Numbered from the stretch's first letter, positions 24,560 to 33,306 are shown. The stretch: DNA of 64,000 nucleotides from Bacteroidota bacterium (GCA_023399595.1 JAEWOR010000002.1:1-64000), one strand, 5' to 3'. The notes: generated by a model from the sequence alone, not told the origin. Numbers and translations: made by a program.

Positions 24560-26308
24560 ATGAAGATTAATCCGTTCTTGCATAGTCATTTTTTAGGCTA
24601 TGTTAACCATGTTTCACCATCTTTTATTAAAATACACTTTCCATCTTCAATATTAATGAAATCATTTTTTCATAATTCTGAAATACTAAAAGGAGGTTTA
24701 GTTGGAAATTATGTTGTTATTGAAGGAGAAGATAAAGGATTTCTTTGTAAACTTTTGGAGGTTACTTTGCCTGAAAAAGAGAGATTAGAATTGAGTGAGA
24801 AAACATTTTCCACAAAAGTGTTTCATCCTACAGGCAGGTTAGAAGTTTTATTATCCTTTGATTTGTTTAATCCTTTAAATATAGAAAAAGGTGTTAATTC
24901 CTTGCCTTTAATTGGGTCAAAAGTTTTCATTTGTTCATCGGAATTTTTAGAAACACATTTTAGAAAATTTGGGGTTAAAACTGAAGATTTAGAAACAGCA
25001 CCTACAATTAAGTTAGGTAATCTAATTTATGATAAAAATGTTCCTGTTAATTTATCGCTACAATCACTATTTGCTCGACATTGTGCTGTAGTTGGTACTA
25101 CTGGAGGTGGTAAAAGTTATACAATAAGTAAGTTCATAGAAGGTATTATTGATACTAATTCTAAAGCAATTATCATTGATCCAACAGGTGAATATGGAGG
25201 TTTTGATACTAATTCTAAGGTTGAGTGTACTAAACTTATTACGGATAGTTATTTTCCATATCAAAACCTAACTATAAATGATTTATTTGTTTTATTTAGA
25301 CCATCAGGTCAAGTTCAACAACCAATGCTGTTAGAAGCTATAAAATCCTTAAAATTAGCTAAATGTTTGATTAACGATATTCCCAAGAATAATCATAGTA
25401 ATAATGGAACACATGATATATTTTCTTTTAAAACTAAGGATGGAGTTCAATCTGTATTTGTTGAGAACGGATTAATTCTAAAAAGTGACCAATTTATATC
25501 TCCATTTAATAATGCTTATTATAAATATAAAGGCATTATAGAAAACTTTACTCATAATAACTTTGAAATTCTACAACTTAATAGTCAAATTTCAAATGAA
25601 TGTTATCAAATCTATGGTAAACAATGGGCTAAAAAACAAGATGAGAGAAATTTTAGCAATTCAACCAGCTTAATAATTAGAATAAACAACATTATTTCGA
25701 ATGAGAAATATGCTGGTATGTTTGGCTTTAATAGGTCTACAACACTAAATCTCATTGAGAAAATTGATTCCTTTATCACTAATCCTGATAAAAATATATT
25801 AAGAATAAGTTTTGAGGATGTTCCATATGATTTTCAAGCAAGAGAAATTCTAGCAAATGCTTTGGGACGATATTTATTAAATAAATCAAGAACACTTGTT
25901 TTTAGAGAAAAACCATTGGTTTTGTTTGTTGATGAAGCACATCAGTTTTTAAATAAAAAAGTAAAAGATGAGTATTTTGAAAGTATCGAATTAAGTGCTT
26001 TCGACAGTATTGCTAAAGAAAGTCGTAAATATGGCCTGTTTCTTTGTTTAGCTACCCAAATGCCTAGGGATATTCCAATAGGAACATTAAGTCAAATGGG
26101 GACTTTTGTAACTCATCGTCTTATTAATCATTATGACAAAGAGGCGATTTCAAGTGCTTGTTCTACTGCAAATAAAGAAACATTGTCTTTTTTACCTTCA
26201 TTAGGTTCAGGTGAAGCTATAATTATGGGAGTAGATTTTCCAATGCCTTTATCTATAAAGATTGATTTACCATCAATTGAACCTATGTTTGATACTCCCA
26301 AATTTTAA
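24560..26308 (+). CDS. HerA-like hexameric ATPase
   Basis: A 582-residue ATPase of the HerA/FtsK class. An N-terminal HAS-barrel-like region (about 1-150) precedes Walker A (AVVGTTGGGKSYTISKF, about 176-192) and the typical IIDPTGEYGGF. Walker B (PLVLFVDEAHQF, about 450-461) is followed by the HerA block CLATQMPRDIPIGTLSQMGT and HRLINHYDKEAI. In archaea HerA works with the NurA nuclease; in bacterial defence loci it assembles with SIR2 or nuclease partners. Here SIR2 is immediately upstream and a nuclease-NACHT gene starts 13 bp downstream. No NurA is present. Confidence 0.9.
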   Translation: MKINPFLHSHFLGYVNHVSPSFIKIHFPSSILMKSFFHNSEILKGGLVGNYVVIEGEDKGFLCKLLEVTLPEKERLELSEKTFSTKVFHPTGRLEVLLSFDLFNPLNIEKGVNSLPLIGSKVFICSSEFLETHFRKFGVKTEDLETAPTIKLGNLIYDKNVPVNLSLQSLFARHCAVVGTTGGGKSYTISKFIEGIIDTNSKAIIIDPTGEYGGFDTNSKVECTKLITDSYFPYQNLTINDLFVLFRPSGQVQQPMLLEAIKSLKLAKCLINDIPKNNHSNNGTHDIFSFKTKDGVQSVFVENGLILKSDQFISPFNNAYYKYKGIIENFTHNNFEILQLNSQISNECYQIYGKQWAKKQDERNFSNSTSLIIRINNIISNEKYAGMFGFNRSTTLNLIEKIDSFITNPDKNILRISFEDVPYDFQAREILANALGRYLLNKSRTLVFREKPLVLFVDEAHQFLNKKVKDEYFESIELSAFDSIAKESRKYGLFLCLATQMPRDIPIGTLSQMGTFVTHRLINHYDKEAISSACSTANKETLSFLPSLGSGEAIIMGVDFPMPLSIKIDLPSIEPMFDTPKF

Positions 26309-26321
26309 TAGAAAAGATATT

Positions 26322-29300
26322 ATGGCTAAAAAAGGTGGCGATTTTGAAAAAGTCGCAAATGAATTTTTAATAAATATCTTATCTGAACTTGAGTATACAG
26401 TCGTAAGAGAAAGAACGCAAGATTCTGGTACACAAGATGGATTTGATAACCTTGTAGAGTTTGTCGATAAAAAATACAGAAATTATATCATTTATTCTGA
26501 ATGTAAAGATTATAAGAGCAATCTTAATTATACACAGGCTTTAGAGAAAATACCACACATTATTTCTACTCATAGAAATATTGATTTGTTGTTATTTATT
26601 TCTCCATTCGAAAACTTTTCAAATACAAATGAAAATTCAAAATTAGAAGGTTTTTATCAGAAAATTAGTGAAGGTTGTCCAGTGGAATTTTTGATGCCTG
26701 AATCTTATGTAAAAGAATATTTTAGTCTTTATCCAGAATTGTATAAAAAAGTTTTTGGTGAAGAAACAAATGATTTAGAAAAGGAAAAGAGAAATGAATT
26801 GTTACAAAAATTTGAAAAGCTAATTTTTTCGAGCAAAAATCTTAAGAAGATAGTAATTGATGAAACAGATAGAGAAAATTATATTGGGAAATTAATACAA
26901 GATGAATTTCATATACCAAGAAATTTCAGAAAATATCAAGATAGAGGTTTTTACATTTTTGAAAACGCAGAATATCAAATAGAACTAGAAGAACATCTCA
27001 ATATTTCAGAATTTGGATTAATGATTTTAGGAAATCCAGGTTATGGGAAAAGTCAAGAATTGAAACACTTTGCTGTCGAATTATGGAAGAATCGAGAAGT
27101 AAATCTAAAGATTCCTAAGTTTTTAAATTTAAAAACTTTTAATACTAACACTAGCATAGAAAGTTTATTACCAAAGGATTTTAAATACTTAAGGGATTTA
27201 ACTGCAATATTTGACGGACTAGATGAAGTTCATAATATTATTGATTTCACCAATAAATTAAAAACATTTATTGCAGAGAATGTTGATACCATCAAAAAAA
27301 ATCGATTAAAGTTTATTATAAGTTGCCGAACTAGTATCTACAATAAGTACGTTAAAGACTTTGCAGGTTTTCAAGTTTGTTTCCTTAATGAAGTATCAGA
27401 AGGGGCATCAATCAGATTTTTATTCAAAAAATATAACATAGATCTACGTACAGATTCAAGGTTTAATTTTTGGAAGTATAGAGATATACTTGAAAATCCA
27501 TTTTATTTAGATTTACTAGGAGATCATTTCAAAAATACAGGGGAAGTACTATTAAATAAATCTAATTTGATTGAAAAATACGTTAAGAATCGGTTAGATG
27601 AAGATGAAAAGCAAAAATACAGAAACGATAAAGATTACGAGAAGAGTGTAATTTTAGAGACATCAAAAAAGATAGCTTTGTCAATGGAGGCTATGCAGAA
27701 AACAGCCATTTCTAGGAGTGAAATTTCGGCAATTTGTAATCAGAACGTAGATGTTTTTAAAAATCCATTTTTACAAGAAGGTTTCAATACTGAAGAATGG
27801 AGCTTTGAACATAAAAATATTCAAGAATATTTTGTCGCAAAAACATTAGCTAATCTTGATTTTGAAGAAATAATCGATTTTATAAGAATTGATAAAAACA
27901 CGAATAAAATTCACCCAACCTGGATTAATGTCGTTTCATTCTTATTAAATTTAGATTTACCAAAAGTAACTTTTAATCAGATTGTAGAATGGATAAGTAA
28001 TAATGATATTCAATTTGTATTTGAAGCAGATTATAACAGGATTAATGATGAAATAAGATGTAAATGTCTTCAACAATTGTTTGAAGAAAATTGTATTGAA
28101 AACACTCTTTGGTTAAACAATTCTTCAGAAATAGGAAGATTTGGAAATGTTCTAGAAAATGTTTCTTATTTGATTGTACAAGCTAAAAATATAAAGAATC
28201 ATACGAGAGCAAGAATTTCTGCAATTGATTTATTATCAAACATGTCTTATTCCAATGAGCAGGAAGAGGATATAAAACAACTTGTTTTTCAAGTAATTGA
28301 TGAATTTATAAAAGATAATAAAGAGAATATTTACTTGCTTCATGATTGTTTTAAATTAATACAAAATTCAAGTTTATTGCAAGATTTTTCTTTTTATCAA
28401 AATCTATTGAATAAATTAAAACCTTATGATTATAAAGAAATTGTTGATGGAATAATTTACTCAATTCCTGATAAGTTAATAGAGTCTAATTTAGATTTTT
28501 TTTTAGAGTTACTTGATAAATCGATTGGGGAAAAGAAATGGATATATCCTGCTAATACAAGAAATCTTATATCAAGAAAAGAAAACATTTTTGGGCTTTT
28601 CAAAAAAATAGAGCACCCTGATTTATTACTTAAAATATATTCATTCTTAATTGACAGGCATAAAAACTATGAGATAAGAGAAAGCCTTATAAAAGATTTT
28701 TTATTGCATTTGAAATCTATATTTGTTGACAAAATTGATTTAAGAGAAGAATTGATATCTATTATTTCAAATGCCGTAATAGAGGATAAAATAAGGTATT
28801 TTGAAGATGATTTACTTGTAGACTTGATTCAATCTTGTAAAATCGAAAAAGAAGTATTTTTTAACATCTTTAATACTTTATCAGGAAATTATTCTCAAAA
28901 GCATTTTCTAACCGAAATAGTAAAAGAGGAGTTTTTTACTGAGATAGTCAATAAATATAATATTGGTGGTATTAATGACGATTTCTTACAAGGGTTTAGA
29001 AATATCATTTGTTCAAGAAATGAAGATTTAGCAATTACATTTGAAAGTATAGTAGAACAAAAAGCCAAATTCAAATTTTCTGAAAAAATAAATAAAGAAA
29101 AAAGAAAGAAGTATTTAGAATTTCATAAAACTGAAAGACAAAGGGAGTTTGATATCTTATTTGATAATAAGAGACTTGAAAAGCAAATGATTGAAATCTT
29201 TAAATTTAAAAAGAAAAGTGAATTGACTTTTGATGATATGGATAAGTTTTATTTGATATTTTATCAAGAGGATGAACTAAGAGAAAATGTAACTGTTAGA

Positions 29301-30557
29301 GCAAAAGATCTTTTATGGGAAATTATAAGAAAAGAATTTGGTGATTCAGGAGCTTTGAAAATTGCTGATTTATCTGAATATCTTAAAAAGTATGAACTCG
29401 AAATAATGATTGATATTAAAAATGCTTTACCCAAAAAAGACGAACAAAACATTATTATTTCATTGGAACAAAAAGAGTTTATAAAAAAATGGTGTGAAGT
29501 TAACACAGATAAAGTAAAAGTTGCATATTCAAACTATATGCTAAATAGTTCACTATTCAGTGAAGATGAGGACTCAACCTTTGATACTATTTTTGAATTT
29601 CAAAAATATTTCAAGTTTGATTTAGATGAAGAATTACTTTTAAATATGATTTGGCTAAGCAGATATTCAGAAGATATGAGTTTAGATTTTATTCAAGGAA
29701 TTGTATCTGAAGAAAAAATAAATCAAAGGGTAATCTATAATGTTAATAAAACGAGCGATGAATATAGTATTTATACTTATATAAAATATTTTGTAGAAAA
29801 TAATCTTGATTTTAGTTTTTTGAAATTTAATGTTAAAGAAAAAATAAGGGAACTTTTATTAAAAGGTAAAGATTATGAAGCAAGACGACTTGTTGAATTA
29901 TTGTATAGTAATGATTTTGTCTTTTTACAAGAGATTATTGAATTAAGATATTTACAACCTAAAAAATACTTTCTAGATTTTATTTTGAATATTCTAACAA
30001 AGAGCAAAAAGTATGAAATAGTTGTGAATTATTTAAAAACTAATTACAATGTTTTGATAGATAGTAGCATAATGGAAGAAATTTCTATTATTAAATTTTT
30101 AATATTGTCAAACAATGAATTAGGATTTGAAAATTTACGACGATTAATTGAAAACAACCCAGACAATTTTATAAGTATAGAAGGAGATTTTCGCAATGAA
30201 ACTTGGTTAAATTATTCAAATGTAAAATCGATTGATGATTTGATAGCTATTTTCAATTTTAGCTTATTATATTATTCACAAGAAAAACTAAATAAAGCTC
30301 ATTATTCGCCTGTTAGGATATCAACAGAAACACTTATTAATATTTGCAAAAATCAGAATGCTGAATTTTGTGAAATTGTTTTAGATAAATTGAATCAATT
30401 GGATTTAAAATTAATTGTTACAAAAGGAGGCGATTTATTTCATATCAATAAATTAAAAAAAGATGTTCAAGAAATTATTCTAAATCATAAGTCAGAGCCT
30501 TATAATCTAAAAAAGGTTTTAAAATTATTGGAAAATAATAAATACATGTTCCATTAA
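26322..30557 (+). CDS. Nuclease-NACHT (STAND) defence protein, 1411 residues
   Basis: A very large protein. The N-terminal domain (about 1-150) has a restriction-endonuclease fold signature: GDFEKVANEFLINIL, D in QDGFDNLVEF near 38, and E-x-K in IIYSECKDYKS near 60-62. A NACHT-type STAND ATPase follows: Walker A LMILGNPGYGKSQELKH (about 234-250), Walker B AIFDGLDEVHN (about 295), sensor FIISCRTSIYNKY, and the FEHKNIQEYFVAKTLANL motif near 494. The remaining 850 residues are helical, probably repeat-type sensor. This matches the effector-STAND-sensor plan of Avs and bNACHT anti-phage proteins. I place the start at MAKKGGDFEK; an in-frame ATG 60 bp upstream overlaps herA. Confidence 0.82.
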   Translation: MAKKGGDFEKVANEFLINILSELEYTVVRERTQDSGTQDGFDNLVEFVDKKYRNYIIYSECKDYKSNLNYTQALEKIPHIISTHRNIDLLLFISPFENFSNTNENSKLEGFYQKISEGCPVEFLMPESYVKEYFSLYPELYKKVFGEETNDLEKEKRNELLQKFEKLIFSSKNLKKIVIDETDRENYIGKLIQDEFHIPRNFRKYQDRGFYIFENAEYQIELEEHLNISEFGLMILGNPGYGKSQELKHFAVELWKNREVNLKIPKFLNLKTFNTNTSIESLLPKDFKYLRDLTAIFDGLDEVHNIIDFTNKLKTFIAENVDTIKKNRLKFIISCRTSIYNKYVKDFAGFQVCFLNEVSEGASIRFLFKKYNIDLRTDSRFNFWKYRDILENPFYLDLLGDHFKNTGEVLLNKSNLIEKYVKNRLDEDEKQKYRNDKDYEKSVILETSKKIALSMEAMQKTAISRSEISAICNQNVDVFKNPFLQEGFNTEEWSFEHKNIQEYFVAKTLANLDFEEIIDFIRIDKNTNKIHPTWINVVSFLLNLDLPKVTFNQIVEWISNNDIQFVFEADYNRINDEIRCKCLQQLFEENCIENTLWLNNSSEIGRFGNVLENVSYLIVQAKNIKNHTRARISAIDLLSNMSYSNEQEEDIKQLVFQVIDEFIKDNKENIYLLHDCFKLIQNSSLLQDFSFYQNLLNKLKPYDYKEIVDGIIYSIPDKLIESNLDFFLELLDKSIGEKKWIYPANTRNLISRKENIFGLFKKIEHPDLLLKIYSFLIDRHKNYEIRESLIKDFLLHLKSIFVDKIDLREELISIISNAVIEDKIRYFEDDLLVDLIQSCKIEKEVFFNIFNTLSGNYSQKHFLTEIVKEEFFTEIVNKYNIGGINDDFLQGFRNIICSRNEDLAITFESIVEQKAKFKFSEKINKEKRKKYLEFHKTERQREFDILFDNKRLEKQMIEIFKFKKKSELTFDDMDKFYLIFYQEDELRENVTVRAKDLLWEIIRKEFGDSGALKIADLSEYLKKYELEIMIDIKNALPKKDEQNIIISLEQKEFIKKWCEVNTDKVKVAYSNYMLNSSLFSEDEDSTFDTIFEFQKYFKFDLDEELLLNMIWLSRYSEDMSLDFIQGIVSEEKINQRVIYNVNKTSDEYSIYTYIKYFVENNLDFSFLKFNVKEKIRELLLKGKDYEARRLVELLYSNDFVFLQEIIELRYLQPKKYFLDFILNILTKSKKYEIVVNYLKTNYNVLIDSSIMEEISIIKFLILSNNELGFENLRRLIENNPDNFISIEGDFRNETWLNYSNVKSIDDLIAIFNFSLLYYSQEKLNKAHYSPVRISTETLINICKNQNAEFCEIVLDKLNQLDLKLIVTKGGDLFHINKLKKDVQEIILNHKSEPYNLKKVLKLLENNKYMFH

Positions 30558-30567
30558 TAATAATCTA

Positions 30568-30590
30568 TTAGCACCCAATTTAGCACCCAA
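30568..30590 (+). repeat. Pair of integrase arm-type repeats, right end
   Basis: TTAGCACCCAA occurs at 30568-30578 and 30580-30590, in the same orientation and with the same 12-bp offset as the pair at the left end (2402-2424). Confidence 0.65.
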
Positions 30591-30596
30591 AAATAC

Positions 30597-30629
30597 AAAT
30601 CCCTGTAAATTAATCACTTACAGGGATTT
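30597..30629 (-). terminator. Terminator downstream of tRNA-Ser
   Basis: AAATCCCTGTAA and TTACAGGGATTT form a 12-bp perfect stem with a 9-base loop; on the minus strand it follows the tRNA 3' end by 3 bases and is followed by GTATTTTT. It lies inside the element, so the element brings its own terminator for the tRNA. Confidence 0.75.
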
Positions 30630-30631
30630 TC

Positions 30632-30646
30632 GCAGAGAGGAAGGGA
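30632..30646. repeat. Right attachment site repeat (attR core, tRNA 3' end)
   Basis: Same 15 bp as 2271-2285. On this side it forms the acceptor 3' strand and part of the T stem of the intact tRNA-Ser. Confidence 0.85.
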
Positions 30647-30719
30647 TTCGAACCCTCGATACAGTTACCCGTATACTACCTTTCCAGGGTAGCTCCTTCA
30701 ACCACTCGGACACCTCTCT
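30633..30719 (-). tRNA. tRNA-Ser (anticodon GGA)
   Basis: The 87-nt minus-strand sequence has acceptor strands AGAGAGG and CCTCTCT with discriminator G (the serine identity base). It has a D arm starting TGTCCGAGTGG, an anticodon loop CTGGAAA giving anticodon GGA, a long variable arm (TATACGGGTAACTGTATC) as in class II tRNAs, and a T loop GGGTTCGAATCCC. CCA is not encoded. The gene is the integration target: its 3' end is duplicated at 2271-2285. Confidence 0.95.
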
Positions 30720-30776
30720 AATTAATTGAGACGGCAAAAGTAATTTATTTTTGTGAATTGGACAAGAGAAATAAAC

Positions 30777-31787
30777 TTATTCGGTTATTTCACCACATAA
30801 ATTTTTACTGAAATATTCTGCAAAATGTCCATTGTAATTCGGGTTGTCTAAAAGATGCATCGCTTTGGTAATCGCACTTTCCGCAGTTATATCCTTTCCG
30901 CTTATAGCTCCAATGCTGTTGAAAATGTTTGAATTTTCATATTTTCCGATAGAAATTCCCCCAGAAATACATTGGCTTACCACAATTATTTCGGTTCCTT
31001 TTGCTCGAATTTCCAACAAAATTTGTTTGGTTTTTTCATTGTTGAAAATTGTTCCAGAACCAAAAACCTGCAAAATTAAAACCTTCATCTGAGGAATTTG
31101 TTTGAAATGATCGAGGTGCATTCCAGGGAAAATTCTCCAAAATAAAACGTCTTCGGAAATATGAGTATCTATTTTAAACTCTTCATTAGTGCGATAAAGA
31201 AGATCTTTATTGATGTTCAAATGAACTCCCGATTGTCCTAAAATAGGATAGTTTGGACTTATATAAGCATCAAAGTATTCTGCTGAATATTTTAAAGTTC
31301 GGTTTCCTCTTAATAATTTGTACTCAAAATAAATACAAACCTCTTGGATTACTGCTTCGTCATTTTCATATAAACTTGCGTAATATAAGCTTGTCAAAAG
31401 GTTTTCTTTGGCATCAGTACGCAAATCGCCAATAGGAAGTTGGGACCCCGTTAAGAGAACTGGTTTTTTGAGTCCTTTAAGCATAAAACTTAATGCTGAA
31501 GCAGTATAAGACATGGTATCTGTTCCATGAAGAATAAGAAAACCATCGTAAGCGTGATAATTTTTGTCAATTAGTTCTGCTAGTTCTTTCCAATCTGCAG
31601 GGCTCATGTCCGAAGAATCTACAGGGGTTGAAAAAGAATGTACTGCAACCTCGCATTCCATTAAATTCATTTCTGGCATCCTCTCAAAAATGGTGCTAAA
31701 ATCAAAAGCTCTAAGACTTCCTGTGGAATAATCTTTCTCCATTCCTATGGTTCCACCTGTATATATTAAAAGGACTTTTCTTTTCAT
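30777..31787 (-). CDS. ansA: Type I (cytoplasmic) L-asparaginase
   Basis: A 336-residue asparaginase hydrolysing asparagine to aspartate and ammonia. Both active-site threonine motifs are present: TGGTIGMEKD near residue 10 and LHGTDTMSYTAS near 85, with the lysine motif of LRTDAKEN. No signal peptide, so cytoplasmic. First housekeeping gene beyond the tRNA integration site. Confidence 0.93.
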   Translation of the reverse strand: MKRKVLLIYTGGTIGMEKDYSTGSLRAFDFSTIFERMPEMNLMECEVAVHSFSTPVDSSDMSPADWKELAELIDKNYHAYDGFLILHGTDTMSYTASALSFMLKGLKKPVLLTGSQLPIGDLRTDAKENLLTSLYYASLYENDEAVIQEVCIYFEYKLLRGNRTLKYSAEYFDAYISPNYPILGQSGVHLNINKDLLYRTNEEFKIDTHISEDVLFWRIFPGMHLDHFKQIPQMKVLILQVFGSGTIFNNEKTKQILLEIRAKGTEIIVVSQCISGGISIGKYENSNIFNSIGAISGKDITAESAITKAMHLLDNPNYNGHFAEYFSKNLCGEITE

Positions 31788-31822
31788 GAAAGCAAAATTA
31801 CGTAATTTGCGAAGATTTTTTA

Positions 31823-32485
31823 ATGAATATGAAGACTCAAGAAGATATTTTTGAATATTTAAGTGGATTTTTAACCGAAGAAAGGCTCAGAAAAATTGAA
31901 CATTTCTCCAAAGAAAGTTCAGATTTTATCCTGCCTGTGATGGAAGATGTGTATCAGTTTCGTAATGCTGCAGCAATTGTACGTTCTGTGGAAGCTTGTG
32001 GTTTTCATAAAGTAGTCGCTTTAGAAAAGGAAAATATTTTTGATCCTAATTTAAAAGTGACTAAAGGTGCAGATACTTGGGTGGAAGTAGAAAAAATGCC
32101 CCGTTCTATAGATGCTTTGCAAAAAGTGAGAGATAGAGGTTATAAAATTGTTGCGGTTTCTCCTGAAAGAAATGCTACCATGTTACCCGATTATCAACCT
32201 ACTTCTCCTTTGGCTTTGGTTTTCGGTACGGAATGGGAAGGAACCACAGACGAGCTTTTAGATTTTGCAGATGAAACTTTAGCCATTCCCATGTATGGTT
32301 TTACGCAGAGTTTTAATGTTTCTGTAGCTGCGGCTATTTGTATGTACGATTTGAAACAAAAGTTAGTGCATTCAAATATAGATTATAAGCTTTCCAATGA
32401 AAAACTTCTTGAGATGAAAATTCGCTGGGCTGTAAATTCAATTCCAAGTGGCGAAGCCATATTGAAGCATTATCTTGGTAAATAA
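31823..32485 (+). CDS. TrmH/SpoU-family RNA 2'-O-methyltransferase
   Basis: A 220-residue SPOUT methyltransferase. SpoU motif 1 is VYQFRNAAAIVRSVEACG; motif 2 is LVFGTEWEGTTDELLDFAD; motif 3 is IPMYGFTQSFNVSVAAAI, forming the AdoMet knot. The size and motifs fit tRNA (Gm18) methyltransferase TrmH, though another RNA target is possible. Divergent from ansA, 35 bp apart. The start could be either of two Met codons two residues apart. Confidence 0.87.
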   Translation: MNMKTQEDIFEYLSGFLTEERLRKIEHFSKESSDFILPVMEDVYQFRNAAAIVRSVEACGFHKVVALEKENIFDPNLKVTKGADTWVEVEKMPRSIDALQKVRDRGYKIVAVSPERNATMLPDYQPTSPLALVFGTEWEGTTDELLDFADETLAIPMYGFTQSFNVSVAAAICMYDLKQKLVHSNIDYKLSNEKLLEMKIRWAVNSIPSGEAILKHYLGK

Positions 32486-32494
32486 TTTTAGGGT

Positions 32495-32535
32495 GATTTC
32501 GTTGAGGTCGAGCGAAGCCCGACCTCAACGAAATC
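32495..32535. terminator. Bidirectional hairpin between convergent genes
   Basis: A perfect 16-bp stem, GATTTCGTTGAGGTCG and CGACCTCAACGAAATC, with a 9-base loop AGCGAAGCC. It sits between the convergent trmH-like and rsmE genes and probably terminates both. The loop word GCGAAGCC also occurs in the palindrome at 63314-63338, so it may belong to a dispersed repeat type. Confidence 0.65.
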
Positions 32536-32542
32536 ATGATTT

Positions 32543-33238
32543 TTATATCATTTTTCCATAATTCCAAGCCGCTACAAATATACCTGCCGTTTCTGTTCTT
32601 AACCTTTGTGAACCCAATGATACAGCTTTAATTCCCATCTCCGCCAAAATCGAAATTTCTTTTTCAGAAAAATCTCCTTCAGGACCAATTAAAAAAGTAT
32701 AATTTTCTATCTGTGGAATTTTATTTAAATCTGTTCTAGAAAGCGATTCATGACAATGAGCCACAAATGTAGTTTCTGGAGAAAGTGTTTTTATGAAATC
32801 TGAAAACTTGATAACATTATTTATTTTTGGGAAATGAAATCTTAAACTCTGTTTAGAAGCGGCAATAGCCTGTTTTTGAATTTTTTCAATATTCAAATTC
32901 TTGCGTTCTGTTTTTTCAGTTTGAAGAATTGTAATTTCAGAAATTCCCATTTCTACAGCTTTTTCTACAAAAAATTCTATTCTGTCTATCATTTTTGTAG
33001 GAGCAATTGCAATATGGAGTTTCGGAGAGAAATCGGGTTTGTTGGTTTCTATTTCAAGGACTTTTAAAGATGCTTTTTTACCTTCAATAATTAAATTTCC
33101 TTTGGCTAAACTCCCTTTTCCATCGGTAACAAAAATTTCTTCACCTTCCTTCATGCGAAGAACTTTTACAATATGTTGTTGTTCTTCTTCGTTTATGCTG
33201 ACTGTATCGCCTTGTATTTCCCCGTAGAAAAGTTTCAT
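32543..33238 (-). CDS. rsmE: 16S rRNA (uracil-1498-N3)-methyltransferase
   Basis: A 231-residue RsmE. An N-terminal PUA-like domain (HIVKVLRMKEGEEIFVTDG) leads to a SPOUT domain with IAIAPTKMIDRIEFFVEKAV, LIGPEGDFSEKEI and the family signature LGSQRLRTETAGI near the C-terminus. It methylates N3 of U1498 in the small-subunit decoding region. Confidence 0.95.
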   Translation of the reverse strand: MKLFYGEIQGDTVSINEEEQQHIVKVLRMKEGEEIFVTDGKGSLAKGNLIIEGKKASLKVLEIETNKPDFSPKLHIAIAPTKMIDRIEFFVEKAVEMGISEITILQTEKTERKNLNIEKIQKQAIAASKQSLRFHFPKINNVIKFSDFIKTLSPETTFVAHCHESLSRTDLNKIPQIENYTFLIGPEGDFSEKEISILAEMGIKAVSLGSQRLRTETAGIFVAAWNYGKMI

Positions 33239-33245
33239 TTTTTTT

Positions 33246-33280
33246 AGAAATTAGAAATTAGAAATTAGAAATTAGAAATT
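33246..33280 (+). repeat. Heptanucleotide tandem repeat, five copies
   Basis: AGAAATT is repeated five times without error, 8 bp upstream of rsmE and 26 bp after the tsaD stop. A slippage-prone repeat in this position could alter spacing to the rsmE promoter. Confidence 0.9.
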
Positions 33281-33306
33281 TTGAACTTAAAACACTATAA
33301 ACTGTA

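Larger units (their letters stand above)
2271..30646. mobile_element. 28.4-kb tRNA-Ser-integrated mobilizable element with defence cargo
   Basis: The element is bounded by 15-bp repeats derived from the tRNA-Ser 3' end and carries an integrase at the attL end. It also has an excisionase-like HTH protein, a RepA-like ATPase, a primase-like protein, MobC and a relaxase, but no type IV secretion genes. It therefore fits an integrative mobilizable element that needs a helper conjugation system. Cargo includes surface-protein genes, AraC regulators and a six-gene defence operon. Genes right of the tRNA are housekeeping, which confirms the right boundary. Confidence 0.8.

Noticed and set aside
26262..26321. 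Upstream in-frame start for the NACHT protein
   Set aside because: It lies within the end of the HerA gene, and the extra 20 residues are unrelated to the conserved start MAKKGGDFEK.
18457..30557. BREX, DISARM or Zorya system
   Set aside because: No PglZ, BrxC, DrmA/DrmB or ZorA/ZorB-like protein is encoded; the methyltransferases are Eco57I-type with a fused nuclease in the first.
33246..33280. CRISPR array
   Set aside because: The repeats are contiguous heptamers without spacers and no cas genes are nearby.
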